Positions 18,326 through 27,472 of a DNA stretch of 64,000 nt are shown in pieces. The notes beneath the pieces are model-generated. The model was not told the origin of the DNA. It did not search any database and worked only from the letters and a program-made list of their open reading frames with translations. Numbering within the stretch: position 1 is the stretch's first letter; the number at the start of each line of letters is the position of its first letter. This DNA comes from Rhodoblastus sp963713695 (lineage in GTDB: Bacteria > Pseudomonadota > Alphaproteobacteria > Rhizobiales > Beijerinckiaceae): NCBI GenBank assembly GCA_963713695.1, contig CAVQMU010000002.1, positions 1-64,000 of the forward strand, written 5' to 3'. Made by a program: the position numbers and the translations under genes.

Positions 18326-19633
18326 ATGACCGCCACGCCGGCAGGCTACATGCCAGGTTTCGGAAATGATTTCGAAACGGAGGCGCTTCCGGGGGCGCTC
18401 CCCGTCGGTCAGAATTCGCCGCAGCGCTGCGCTTACGGGCTCTATGCCGAGCAGCTTTCCGGCTCCCCCTTCACGGCGCCGCGCGGCTTGAACGAGCGGT
18501 CCTGGCTCTATCGAATCCGGCCGTCCGTCCGGCACACGGGACGGTTCACGAGGGTCGATCTGCCCCATTGGAAATCGGCGCCATGCTTATATGGGCAGGA
18601 CAGGCCCATCGGCCAGTATCGCTGGAGCCCCGTGCCGATCCCTTCGGAAAAACTCACCTTCGTCGGGGGCGTTCGCACCATGACCACGGCTGGCGACGTC
18701 AACACGCAGACGGGCATGGCGGCGGGCTTGTATTTCGTCACGGCGTCGATGGCCGACGACTATTTCTACAATGCCGACGGCGAGCTTCTCATCGTGCCGC
18801 AACAGGGATCGCTCGCCCTTTTCACCGAGTTCGGCCGCATCGCCGTGGCTCCAGGCGAAATCTGCGTCATTCCGCGCGGCGTCAAATTCAGGGTCGATCT
18901 CGTCGACGGCTTTGCACGCGGATATCTGTGCGAGAATTACGGCGCCAAATTCACGCTGCCGAACCGCGGTCCGATCGGCGCCAATTGCCTCGCCAATCCG
19001 CGCGACTTCAAGACGCCGGTCGCGGCCTTCGAGGACAGGGAGGCGCCCAGCCGCCTCACCGTCAAATGGTGTGGAAAATTCCATGCCTGCGAGATCGGCC
19101 AATCGCCTCTGGACGTCGTCGCCTGGCACGGCAATTACGCGCCCTACAAATACGATCTGCGCACCTTCGCGCCCGTCGGGGCGCTGCTGTTCGATCACCC
19201 GGACCCCTCGATTTTTTCAGTTCTGACCGCGCCGTCCGGCGAGGAGGGAACCGCCAATATCGATTTCGTGATCTTTCCGGAGCGTTGGCAGGTTGCGGAG
19301 CATTCGTTTCGCCCGCCGTGGTTTCACATGAACATCATGAGCGAATTCATGGGGCTGATTTACGGCCAGTACGACGCAAAGCCGCAAGGCTTTGCTCCGG
19401 GCGGCGTGTCGCTGCACAATTGCATGCTGCCGCATGGTCCCGACGCCCAGTCCTTCGCTCGCGCGGCCGAGGCCAGGCTTGGACCCGAAAAACTCGCTGA
19501 CACCCTGGCTTTCATGTTCGAAACGCGCTTTCCTCAGCACCTGACCGATTACGCCGCCACGCTCGAAACCCTGCAGGACGACTACGTCGACTGCTGGGCG
19601 GGCCTCGGCAAGAAATTCGACGGCAAGCCGTGA
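18326..19633 (+). CDS. hmgA: Homogentisate 1,2-dioxygenase
   Basis: 435 aa, cupin-fold ring-cleaving dioxygenase producing maleylacetoacetate. Recognisable blocks: YMPGFGNDFETEALPGALP at the N-terminus, HTGRFTRVDLPHW, GELLIVPQQGSLALFTEFG, HGNYAPYKYDLRTF, FRPPWFHMNIMSEFMGLIYG (Fe His and Glu) and SLHNCMLPHGPD (third His). Starts 5 bases after hpd. All catalytic residues I can check are present. Confidence 0.97.
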   Translation: MTATPAGYMPGFGNDFETEALPGALPVGQNSPQRCAYGLYAEQLSGSPFTAPRGLNERSWLYRIRPSVRHTGRFTRVDLPHWKSAPCLYGQDRPIGQYRWSPVPIPSEKLTFVGGVRTMTTAGDVNTQTGMAAGLYFVTASMADDYFYNADGELLIVPQQGSLALFTEFGRIAVAPGEICVIPRGVKFRVDLVDGFARGYLCENYGAKFTLPNRGPIGANCLANPRDFKTPVAAFEDREAPSRLTVKWCGKFHACEIGQSPLDVVAWHGNYAPYKYDLRTFAPVGALLFDHPDPSIFSVLTAPSGEEGTANIDFVIFPERWQVAEHSFRPPWFHMNIMSEFMGLIYGQYDAKPQGFAPGGVSLHNCMLPHGPDAQSFARAAEARLGPEKLADTLAFMFETRFPQHLTDYAATLETLQDDYVDCWAGLGKKFDGKP

Positions 19634-19646
19634 GACTGGACGCTTC

Positions 19647-20801
19647 ATGAAACTGGCCTCGCTCAAGCATGGTCGCGACGGCCGCCTCATGGTCGTGTCG
19701 AAGGATTTTTCGCACGCGACGTTGGCGGGAGGCATTGCGCCGACGCTGCAGGCGGCGCTGGACGACTGGGCGCGTGTCGCGCCAAAGCTCGCAGCGCTGG
19801 CGCGGCGTGTCGAGGACGGTTCGGCCGAGACGTTCCCCTATCGCGACAGCGACTGCGCTTCCCCCTTGCCGCGCGCCTATCATTGGGCCGACGGGTCGGC
19901 CTATGTGAATCACGTGGCCCTCGTCCGAAAAGCGCGGGGGGTGGACATGCCGCCGTCGTTCTGGACCGACCCGTTAATTTATCAGGGCGGCTCCGACGCA
20001 TTTCTCGGCCCGCGCGATCCGATCCCGCTCATGGAGAATGAAAGTCTCGGGCTCGATCTCGAAGCGGAAGTCGCCGTCATAACCGATGACGTCCCGTTGG
20101 GCGTCGACGAGACGACCGCGCGTTCGCACATCAAGCTGGTGATGCTCGTCAATGACGTGACGCTGCGCGGATTGACGGGACCAGAACTCGCCAAAGGATT
20201 TGGCTTTTACCAGTCAAAGCCGTCTTCGGCTTTTTCGCCCGTGGCGGTGACGCTTGACGAACTGGGCGCCGCCTGGGACGGCGGCAAGCTTCACCTGCCG
20301 CTCCTCTCCTTCCTCAACGGGGCGCCGCTCGGCCGTCCCGACGCGGGGAGCGACATGACATTCGATTTCGGCCGGCTGATCGCCCATGCGGCGCGCACCC
20401 GTCCGCTGTCGGCCGGCGCGATCATCGGCTCCGGCACAGTGTCGAACCGCGCGGCCGATGGCGGTCCCGGCCAGCCGGTCGCGGCCGGCGGCGCCGGCTA
20501 TTCCTGCCTGGCCGAGTTGCGCGTTGTCGAAGCCCTGCTGGAGGGAGAAGCCCGCACGCCGTTCCTTAGGCGCGGCGACCGCGTTCGTATCGAGATGCGG
20601 GATGACCGCGACAACTCGATCTTCGGTGCGATCGAGCAGGATGTAGTGTCGATCGGGCGGCAGGAGCGCGACTCACGCGGCCGAGTCTGGCGCTTTGCCC
20701 CTGGCCCGAAAATAATGGAAATCGCCCCTGGCTATGATCCGGTCGCCCTCGGCAAGCGCATGGGCTTCGATTTCCGGCGCCGAGCGGAGACGGTCGTATA
20801 G
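19647..20801 (+). CDS. fahA: Fumarylacetoacetase (fumarylacetoacetate hydrolase)
   Basis: Splits fumarylacetoacetate to fumarate and acetoacetate, ending tyrosine catabolism. The bacterial FAH core runs from MKLASLKHGRDGRLMVVSKD to FLRRGDRVRIEMRD; metal ligands lie in ESLGLDLEAEVAVI and LVNDVTLRGL, and IIGSGTVSNR is the catalytic loop. Length is 384 aa, against about 330-340 usual: the C-terminus continues some 50 residues past the normal SIFGAIEQ ending, across the 3' end of the opposed phhA gene. That extension looks like stop-codon loss. No maleylacetoacetate isomerase gene is nearby. Confidence 0.93.
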   Translation: MKLASLKHGRDGRLMVVSKDFSHATLAGGIAPTLQAALDDWARVAPKLAALARRVEDGSAETFPYRDSDCASPLPRAYHWADGSAYVNHVALVRKARGVDMPPSFWTDPLIYQGGSDAFLGPRDPIPLMENESLGLDLEAEVAVITDDVPLGVDETTARSHIKLVMLVNDVTLRGLTGPELAKGFGFYQSKPSSAFSPVAVTLDELGAAWDGGKLHLPLLSFLNGAPLGRPDAGSDMTFDFGRLIAHAARTRPLSAGAIIGSGTVSNRAADGGPGQPVAAGGAGYSCLAELRVVEALLEGEARTPFLRRGDRVRIEMRDDRDNSIFGAIEQDVVSIGRQERDSRGRVWRFAPGPKIMEIAPGYDPVALGKRMGFDFRRRAETVV

Positions 20802-21578
20802 GGCGTCGAAATCCTGGTAGCAATCGTCGAGCAGCTTTTCAAAACTGTCGATCACGAAATAGGTCTGCTGGAAATCGTCGATGATGTATTTCGTCCGCAT
20901 GACCCGCTCAAGATCAAAAGCGATGCGGTTCGGGGATGTGTCTTCGAGCGAAAAAATCGTTTCGGCTGGAGAGGACATGAGTCCCGCGCCGAAAATGCGC
21001 AATCCCGCCGGCGAGGAGATCAAGCCGAACTCGACCGTATACCAGTAGAGCCGGGCGAGATTATGCAATTGCCCTCGGGCGAGCGCCCGGCGGCCGCCCT
21101 TGCCATAGGCTTCGAGGAAGGCGGCATAGACGGGATCCGCGAGCAGGGGCACATGGCCGAAGACGTCATGGAAAACGTCGGGCTCTTCAAGATAGTCGAG
21201 TTCTTTCTCGGGCCGTATGAAGGCGCCAGCCGGAAAGCGGCGGTTTGCCAGGTGGTCGAAGAAAGCGTCGTCCGGAATGAGGCCGGCGACCGGCACGACG
21301 CGCCAACCGGTCATCGCCGACAGCTTTGTCGACAGTTCCGCGAAATCGGGAACCCCCGCGCCGCACAGGCCGAGCCTCGACCTGGCTTTGATGAAGGCGT
21401 CGCACGCGCGCCCCGGCAACAGCCTCTCCTGCCGAGCGAAAAGGCGGCTCCAGCGGTCGTGCTCCCGCACCGAATAGGATGGCCAGTCCTGGTCGATGGT
21501 CCAGTCGGCGTTCCGCCGCGCGGCGGCGTAACGGTTGCGCGTTTCTCCGGGCTCTGCAGCAAGGCCTCGCGGGCTCAC
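20673..21578 (-). CDS. phhA: Phenylalanine 4-monooxygenase
   Basis: About 301 aa. Hydroxylates phenylalanine to tyrosine using tetrahydropterin. The iron triad is visible: two His in VFHDVFGHVPLLADP and Glu in LYWYTVEFGLI; pterin-contacting FIRPEKELDYLEEPD precedes it. I place the start at GTG 21576-21578, with GGGGAG six bases before it; an ATG seven codons upstream (21599) has no ribosome site. Convergent with fahA, overlapping it by 129 bp. It feeds tyrosine into the hpd-hmgA-fahA route; the pterin recycling enzyme (PhhB) is not seen. Confidence 0.93.
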   Translation of the reverse strand: MSPRGLAAEPGETRNRYAAARRNADWTIDQDWPSYSVREHDRWSRLFARQERLLPGRACDAFIKARSRLGLCGAGVPDFAELSTKLSAMTGWRVVPVAGLIPDDAFFDHLANRRFPAGAFIRPEKELDYLEEPDVFHDVFGHVPLLADPVYAAFLEAYGKGGRRALARGQLHNLARLYWYTVEFGLISSPAGLRIFGAGLMSSPAETIFSLEDTSPNRIAFDLERVMRTKYIIDDFQQTYFVIDSFEKLLDDCYQDFDALYDRLRSAPEIEAHALAEGDRIIARGDFHYFRARGKAPDSAA

Positions 21579-21774
21579 GTGGCTCCCCTTGATCGCCATT
21601 CGACTTTCAGCATTGAAACGGCAAGACCAAGACGCGTCTTTGCCGCCGTCGACTGTGGCTCCACCTCATATGGCGGTCGGGTCGCCTCGCGAAAAGAGGC
21701 AGGGTCCGCCTGCTGGAAAACCTGCGGGCGATGCGGACCAGGGGGCAGAAGCCGGACAGGCAAATCCGCGCCAT

Positions 21775-22251
21775 TTACTCGCGTGAGGCATCGACGATCT
21801 CTGCAATGCGATTGTCGGCGCGACGGAGCCGCCGACAGAGCTCCCGGTTGATATTTAGCATCACCAACACATACGCGTGGATGTCGGCCTTGTAATACGC
21901 ATAAAGGCTTCGGGCCGAGAGTTCGTACAGCACAGTCGGGCTCTCAGCGATAACAGTGGCTGATCGGTTCTGCATTTCGATAAGCGTCATTTCGCCGAAA
22001 AAATCACCCGGCCCGAGCCCCGCCATGCAAATCACGCGCCCCGAATTCCCGAGCTTGCTCGCCGCAAGTTTGCCTGCGTGAACAATATACATTGAGCGCC
22101 CTGTCTCCCCTTCTGACACGACAATGTCTCCGGCGTCGAACCGGCGCTCGACCAGCATTGAGACCAGGAGATCAAGACTTGCGTCTGCGAGGCCGCCGAA
22201 GAAAGGTGTTGAGACCAGGAATGCCTTCAGATCGGGCGGGCTGCCATCCAT
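21775..22251 (-). CDS. Cyclic-nucleotide-binding domain protein
   Basis: 158 aa, a single cNMP-binding domain: FDAGDIVVSEGETGRSMYIV, then GPGDFFGEMTLIEMQNRSAT with the phosphate-binding cassette FGEM...RSAT, and a C-terminal helical tail rich in Arg (LNINRELCRRLRRADNRIAE). There is no DNA-binding HTH, so it is a sensor or partner protein rather than a classical Crp regulator. Start taken at ATG 22251 (MDGSPPDLKAF). It opens a cluster of cyclic-nucleotide and kinase genes reaching to 32.9 kb. Confidence 0.85.
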   Translation of the reverse strand: MDGSPPDLKAFLVSTPFFGGLADASLDLLVSMLVERRFDAGDIVVSEGETGRSMYIVHAGKLAASKLGNSGRVICMAGLGPGDFFGEMTLIEMQNRSATVIAESPTVLYELSARSLYAYYKADIHAYVLVMLNINRELCRRLRRADNRIAEIVDASRE

Positions 22252-22356
22252 TTGCCCTGTGCTCCTGCTCCCGTGACTTGGAAATGTTCCCCGTTCCCAT
22301 CCGCGCTCCGAACAGGGCGGAAACACGGGGAACGGCGACTGCCACGCCGTCCCGCC

Positions 22357-23677
22357 TCAATTGCCGTCGGGCAAAAGCGCCTGAAACTGTTCAGGCGTAA
22401 GATAGCCCGTCACCTGGGCGCCCTTGCTGCGCTGGTAACCCATGATCGCCTCGCGCGTCAGCGGGCCCATGATGGAATCAATCGGGCCTGTATAGAGGCT
22501 CATATCCCGCAACCGTTCCTGGATTCTCCGGCGCTGAACCGTGCCGAGGAGCTTCTCGTCGATTGGCGCAACGGCGCCGACCTGTTCGGAGGATTTCGCT
22601 GTCCCCGCTTGCCTCCGGGCGATTTCGGCTTGAGCCTCGGCCTTGGCCTTCTCGGCGTCAGCCGAAGCGCGTGACGCCTCTGCTTGCGCCCTCTGCGTCT
22701 CTAGCCTTGCCCTTTCCAGATCCGTCCTGGCCTGCTGCAACTGGAGTTGGACGGCCTCCGACTGTGCGCCGGACTCGGCGCTGAACCCTCTGCTTGTCCT
22801 GCGAGCCGGCCCCGGGGTCGGTCACAGCCTTGGCCAGAACCTGTGCGCCGGAGGCCGCGGCATTTTCCGGCGGCGGGATCGGCTTCGCAAAGCTGACGTC
22901 GGCGGGCGCGCCGAAGACCGCGCCGACATCCGCCGAAGCGGCCTTGACCATGTCCTTGAGACTGGGCGCCGGCTGCTGCAAAAGCTTCGCGATGGCCTCC
23001 GCGGTCTGCTCGCTCACCGCGTCGACGCGGGAAACGGGCAATTTGCCGGAGGACGAGAAAACGGTGACGACAGACTTCGGGTTGTCGGCGGCGTATTGGG
23101 GGCGAGAGTCCAGACCCGGGACCACGGTCTCGAAATTTGGCGTGGTCATCAGCACGATGACCGCGCCGGCCCCGGCCTTGCCCGCGATCTGCGCCACGGA
23201 GGCGACCGAGATGCCGCGCGAAAACAAGTCCGTGGCGGCGCCTAATTCCGTGTTGACCGGCAGGAAGAAGCTCTGGCCGCCCGCCGCCGTGACGTGGCCG
23301 ATGAGGAACGCCACAGCGAGGTCGGCGCCGTTCGCCTTCTGGGCGAAATCGAGCAACATGGCCCTCGTCCGGGAATTGGCGGTATCCGCGCCGAGCAGGA
23401 CCTCGAAACCCTTGGCCTGCAGCGCCTCGGCAATGGCGGTCGCGCGCTTGGAGCCTATGCTCGACTTCTGGAGCTTCTGGTAGTTTTCACCGACGATCAC
23501 CAGCGCCACTCTGCCGGCCGCTTCGGCCCGCCATGGCGCCGCCCACCAGGCCATCGCCGCCAACGCGGCGGCGACGACGATCCAGCGTGGAAGCAGCCTG
23601 CGGCCGACAGCCGCCCGTGCCGATGCAAACCATTCCCTCCCCAAGGACTGCGTGAGCCCGAATTGAAAAAAGTTCAT
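22357..23677 (-). pseudogene. Caspase-like p20 domain plus coiled coil and peptidoglycan-binding domain, frameshifted
   Basis: From ATG 23677: a membrane anchor or signal (RWIVVAAALAAMAWWAAPW), then a caspase-like fold (GRVALVIVGENYQKLQKSSI; FEVLLGADTANSRTRAML). The His site LIGHVTAAGG is kept but the position of the catalytic Cys reads VIVLMTTPNF, with no Cys, so it should be proteolytically dead. At about 22775 the frame breaks; the next frame carries on with a heptad-like coiled coil (ARLETQRAQAEASRAS) and a peptidoglycan-binding-like end (DMSLYTGPIDSIMGPLTREA). Joined, it would be about 440 aa, envelope-located. Divergent from the sensor gene at 24.0 kb. Confidence 0.75.
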
Positions 23678-23972
23678 AGCGCAGGTCCCCGGCGACCCCG
23701 TTTTGCGCCTCCACCGATTTCAGTGGGGGCAGGTCTCCTCGTGGCGCCGGGACCGGCCGACATTTCCGTCCCTGCACAGCAACACGTTTTCGTGAAAACC
23801 GAAGCGCCGCAGCCCTGCGCGGCGCCCATCCACGCTCGAACTCGCCACAGGCCATTGCCCACCTCCAATTCAAGCGAACACTTTTTCGCAATATCCACGA
23901 AACCAGCAGCAGCCCACCTTGGTTTCACGGTCACGAGCTAGTTTTCGCACGGCGAAAGTGCGGGGTATTGAG
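23678..23972. other. Divergent intergenic region, caspase-like gene / heme sensor
   Basis: About 295 bases with no supported ORF. It must hold promoters of both divergent transcripts. I see no clear -35/-10 pair and no strong repeat. Confidence 0.3.
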
Positions 23973-24001
23973 ATGGGCTTGAACTCCGCTTCAATATCAT
24001 C

Positions 24002-24907
24002 TTGGCGGCCTGTTATTTGCTCGGACTTGGCCTTTGCCTCTGGCCGTTCTACCAGCTGTCGCGCCGCGAGGCCCTGGAGCAATTGCAGGCGCAGGTCGAT
24101 GTGGTGCGGGCGCAGGCGCTGTCGGTCCGCAAATACACCAGCGACGAAATTCAACCCCTGCTGGCCGATCCGTCGGCGATCCAATTCCTCCCCCAGACGA
24201 TTCCGGCATTCTCGGCCCGGGCGGTCTTCGGAAACTTTCGAAGATTCTATCCGCAGTTCTTCTACAAGGAAGCGGCGCTTAATCCGACCAACCCGGCAAA
24301 CCTCGCGCGGGATTGGGAGCAGGATCTCGTGGAGAAGTTCACCGCCAACCCCGGACTCGACAAGGACACCGCCATCCGCGAAACCGATGCGGGGCCGCAA
24401 TATACCGTGACCTATCCGATGACGATCAAGGACGAGAGCTGCCTCGCCTGCCACTCGACGCCGGACAAGGCTCCGCCGTCGATGGTCGCCCTCTACGGCG
24501 CCAAGAACGGTTTCGGCTGGAAGCTGAACCAGACCATCGTCGCGCAGATCATCTCGATACCCATGAGCGCCACCGACGCGAGGGTCTGGCGCAACATGAT
24601 GTTCTTCGTGGGCGTATCGAGCCTTATTTTTCTCGCGTTGCTCGGCCTGCTCAACGTCCTGCTTGGCCGCTACGTGATTTCGCCGGTGAACCGGATGGCC
24701 AGGATCGCAGAGGCGTACAGCATGGGCGAGACCTCGGTCTCCGAGTTCGAATATCCGGGCGCCGACGAAGTTGCGTCGCTCTCCCGCTCCTTCAACCGGA
24801 TGCGCCGCAGTCTGGACAGCGCAATGAAGCTGCTCGACAAGGGGGTTGGCCCGCCGTCAGGGGAACGCCCCAAAAGGGAGCCACAGCCTAGAGACGCGGC
24901 GCGATGA
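24002..24907 (+). CDS. Tll0287-like (DUF3365) heme sensor with HAMP domain
   Basis: About 301 aa as read. N-terminal membrane helix (YLLGLGLCLWPFYQL), a periplasmic Tll0287-like domain with the c-type heme site CLACHS near residue 155, a second helix (FFVGVSSLIFLALLGLLNVLL), then HAMP (RYVISPVNRMARIAEAYSMG ... DEVASLSRSFNRMRRSL). No output domain follows, so it probably signals to the adjacent kinase, whose start overlaps its stop (ATGA-type, 24904). The frame has only TTG at 24002 as start. An ATG at 23973 sits one base out of frame (ATGGG where ATGGGG would fit), so a homopolymer deletion may hide the real start and about ten residues. Confidence 0.8.
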   Translation: MAACYLLGLGLCLWPFYQLSRREALEQLQAQVDVVRAQALSVRKYTSDEIQPLLADPSAIQFLPQTIPAFSARAVFGNFRRFYPQFFYKEAALNPTNPANLARDWEQDLVEKFTANPGLDKDTAIRETDAGPQYTVTYPMTIKDESCLACHSTPDKAPPSMVALYGAKNGFGWKLNQTIVAQIISIPMSATDARVWRNMMFFVGVSSLIFLALLGLLNVLLGRYVISPVNRMARIAEAYSMGETSVSEFEYPGADEVASLSRSFNRMRRSLDSAMKLLDKGVGPPSGERPKREPQPRDAAR

Positions 24908-26294
24908 ACGGCGACCCAGTTCCCAAACGCGTGGGAAAGTACCGCATCGACCACGTGATCGGGCGCGGGGCGATCGGCATCGTCTACAAGGGATATGACG
25001 AACTGATCGACCGGCCGCTCGCCATCAAGACGCTGCGTCCCGAGATCCTCGACGACGTCAACGACACCGACGGCTTCCTCAAGCGCTTTACCACCGAGGC
25101 GCAAGCGGCTGCGCGTTGCCTGCATCCCAACATTGTGACCGTGTTCGACCTTGTTGAGCACGAAAAAAGGCCGTACATCGTCATGGAGTATGTCAACGCC
25201 GGCACGCTGGAGAACGTGATCCAGACCGGTGCGCTCGTCCCCATCCGGCAGGTGGGAGAGATCATGGCTCAGATCCTGCTCGCTCTGGATCACGCCCACT
25301 CCAAAGGCGTTCTCCACCGCGACGTCAAGCCGGCCAACATCCTCTGTCCCTCGGCGGCGTCCATCAAGGTCGCCGATTTCGGCGTGGCGCGCCTCGACTC
25401 GCTGGACTTGACGACGTCGAGCGGTTTTGGGGCGGCGGGCACGCCGAACTATATGGCGCCGGAACGCTTCCTGGGCGCCCCGCCGACGCCAGGACAGACC
25501 TCTTCGCGGCCGGCGTGATCCTTTTCCAGTTGCTCACGGGCGCAAAGCCTTTCGTGGCCTCCGAGCTGCCCGAACTCATGCAAAAGCTGCTCAACGAACT
25601 GCCGCCGTCCATCATGACGCTGCGGCCGGCGATGTGGGCCGAAATGGACGCCGTCGCACAAAAGGCCCTCGCCCGAAACCCGGAAGACCGGTTCCAGACC
25701 GCGGAGCATTTCGTGGACGCGCTGAACGCGGCGATGGAGGCCCGAACCAACGACAATCTGCTCCCGGTCGATCTGACCAAGCTATCGCGGACCGCGGTCA
25801 CGGAGGCGGCGGCGAGCCCCGCCCCGACGAATCTGAGCGGAACCATGGCGGATCAGCTTTCGGTCGACGCGATCGACGGATTGAGCCGCACCCTTGCGCG
25901 CTGGCTGGGTCCCATCGCACGCTTCGTCGTCAATCAGGCGCTGCAGGAGACGACCGACGCCGCAGCGCTGATTGCCTCGCTAAGCCAGCAGATCAAATCC
26001 GACGCCGAAATCGCGCAGTTCCGGAAGGCCGCCGAAAAGCTGCTTCGCGAGGATTTCCACATGGCCTCCGCGCGGGCGCGCGAGACGATTTCCGACGCAG
26101 AAATCAAGGCCGCGATCGACGCGTTGATTTGCGAAATCGGGCCTATCGCCAGACGCCTCGTCAACAGGGAGGCGCAGATGGCTGTGGGCCGCGACGACTT
26201 CTACCGTCGGCTCGCCGACGAGATCCCCGATGAGCGCGCGAAAGAGCGCTTCCTCGCGCTCCGCGAGCGGCCGACGGGAAGCAGGACGCACTAG
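24904..26294 (+). pseudogene. Serine/threonine protein kinase with tandem C-terminal GPIA modules, frameshifted
   Basis: Kinase lobes are complete in sequence: P-loop IGRGAIGIVYKG, ATP Lys in LAIKTLRPE, catalytic HRDVKPANIL, DFGVAR and GTPNYMAPERFL. At about 25480 (GCGCCCCGCC) one base seems missing; the +1 frame continues DARTDLFAAGVILFQLLTG without a gap. Joined, about 463 aa. After the kinase come two copies of a short module: LGPIARFVVNQALQETTD (about 25905) and IGPIARRLVNREAQ (about 26140), each with a downstream E/D-rich helix ending like EIPDERAKERFL. Start overlaps the sensor stop. Likely a cytosolic partner of the heme sensor; target unknown. Confidence 0.82.
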
Positions 26295-26396
26295 AGCATT
26301 TTCGAGCGAAGTGGATTCCGGTTCGCGTTAAGAAAATGCGTGAGAACAAGAAACTCGAGCCTGTCCGGTGAACCGGAGTTCACCGAACAGGCTCTA
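26292..26396. repeat. Rhizobiales-type palindromic repeat followed by a 17-bp hairpin
   Basis: The sequence AGAGCATTTTCGAGCGAAGT through GCGTTAAGAAAATGCG (26293-26341) is the widespread Rhizobiales palindromic repeat of unknown role. It is followed by a hairpin, GAGCCTGTCCGGTGAAC (26357-26373), loop of 4, and GTTCACCGAACAGGCTC (26378-26394), one mismatch. No T-tract, so it is not a clear intrinsic terminator. It lies between the kinase and cyclase-like genes and may separate or stabilise transcripts. Confidence 0.7.
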
Positions 26397-26415
26397 GAAT
26401 GGGGGAACAGCCGCG

Positions 26416-27472
26416 ATGAGACTCACGGACAGCACCGCCAAAGGCGTTCCGGGCACAGGCGCGCCCGACCGGGGCGTCGCTGGCGCGGAATCTGTCGCCC
26501 CACGCGTTGCCGACTCCCGCGCCCCTGGCGGCGTCCCTGCGCGTCGACGCCGGCTGCGGGCCGTTTTCGCGGCCGACATCGCCAACTTCGGCGGGCTCGT
26601 AAGCATTGACGAGACCAATACGCTCGACGCGCTCTGGGCCACCCGCCGGGTCGCGACCGAGGAGCTCGCAAACCACGGAGGGTGGCTCTTCGGAATGCCC
26701 GGCGATGGCGTCTTCGCGCTGTTCGAGAGTACGGTGGACGCTGTGCGATGCGCCCTGCGCATCCAGTCCAGACTGGCGGAATCGCCGAAGCTTTACGCGC
26801 TCAAATTGCGCATTGGCGTGCATCTCGGCGAAGTGCTTTTCCAAGATGAGCTTCCCTTCGGCGAGCCGCTCGTCATCGCCGCCCGTCTCGAAAGCCTGGC
26901 GGAGCCCGGCGGCATTCTCGTCTCGGCCGCCGTGATGGATTCGGTCGCCTCCCACATCTCCGCCACCTTCATCGATTGCGGCGTCCCCACGCTCAAGCAT
27001 AGTCCGCGACGGATCGAAACGTTCCGGGTGCTGGCGCTGCCGGCGGATGGCGAGCCGGGGCCGGCCGCGGCCTTGCTCGACCGCACGGTCGCGCCCAGAC
27101 CGGCCCCATCGCGCCAACCCGCGCCGCGCCCCGGCCTCGTCAAGGCGTCGGCGACTGTGCGGTTGCCCAAAGCAAGCCAGCTCGAGCTGCCGTGCGGGAA
27201 GCCGGCCACAGCAACGGGCGATGCGACGATGGACACGCCGTCGCCAAAAGAATTGGCCGTCGCCGGCCTTGACGAACTCGAGCCTGGGCCGGCTCGCCCA
27301 GCTCCTCACGGCCTATATCGGACCGGTCGCCAAGCTGTTTGTTCTGCGCGAGGCGGAGGAGCGCCGCGACGCGGAGCAGCTCATTCAGATTCTGGCGCTG
27401 GAGATTCCCTCGGAACGCGAGCGGCTGAAGTTCCTCATTGGCGCCAAGGCCGTGCTGTCGGGGCCGCACTAA
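26416..27472 (+). pseudogene. Class III adenylate/guanylate cyclase-like protein with GPIA module, frameshifted
   Basis: N-terminal disordered 45 residues, then a class III cyclase homology domain: AVFAADIANFGG (first metal Asp), WLFGMPGDGVFALFES (second metal Asp), KLRIGVHLGEVLF, GEPLVIAARLESLAEPGG. The usual adenine-selecting Lys before GDG and the transition-state Asn of the NIAAR motif (here VIAAR) are not present, so activity is doubtful. A Pro/Ala linker leads to the motif IGPVAKLFVLREAE shared with the kinase upstream. The frame breaks at about 27287 (CTGGGCC); the continuation ends at TAA 27472. Joined, about 352 aa. The tail overlaps the convergent Crp gene by 38 bp. Confidence 0.8.
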
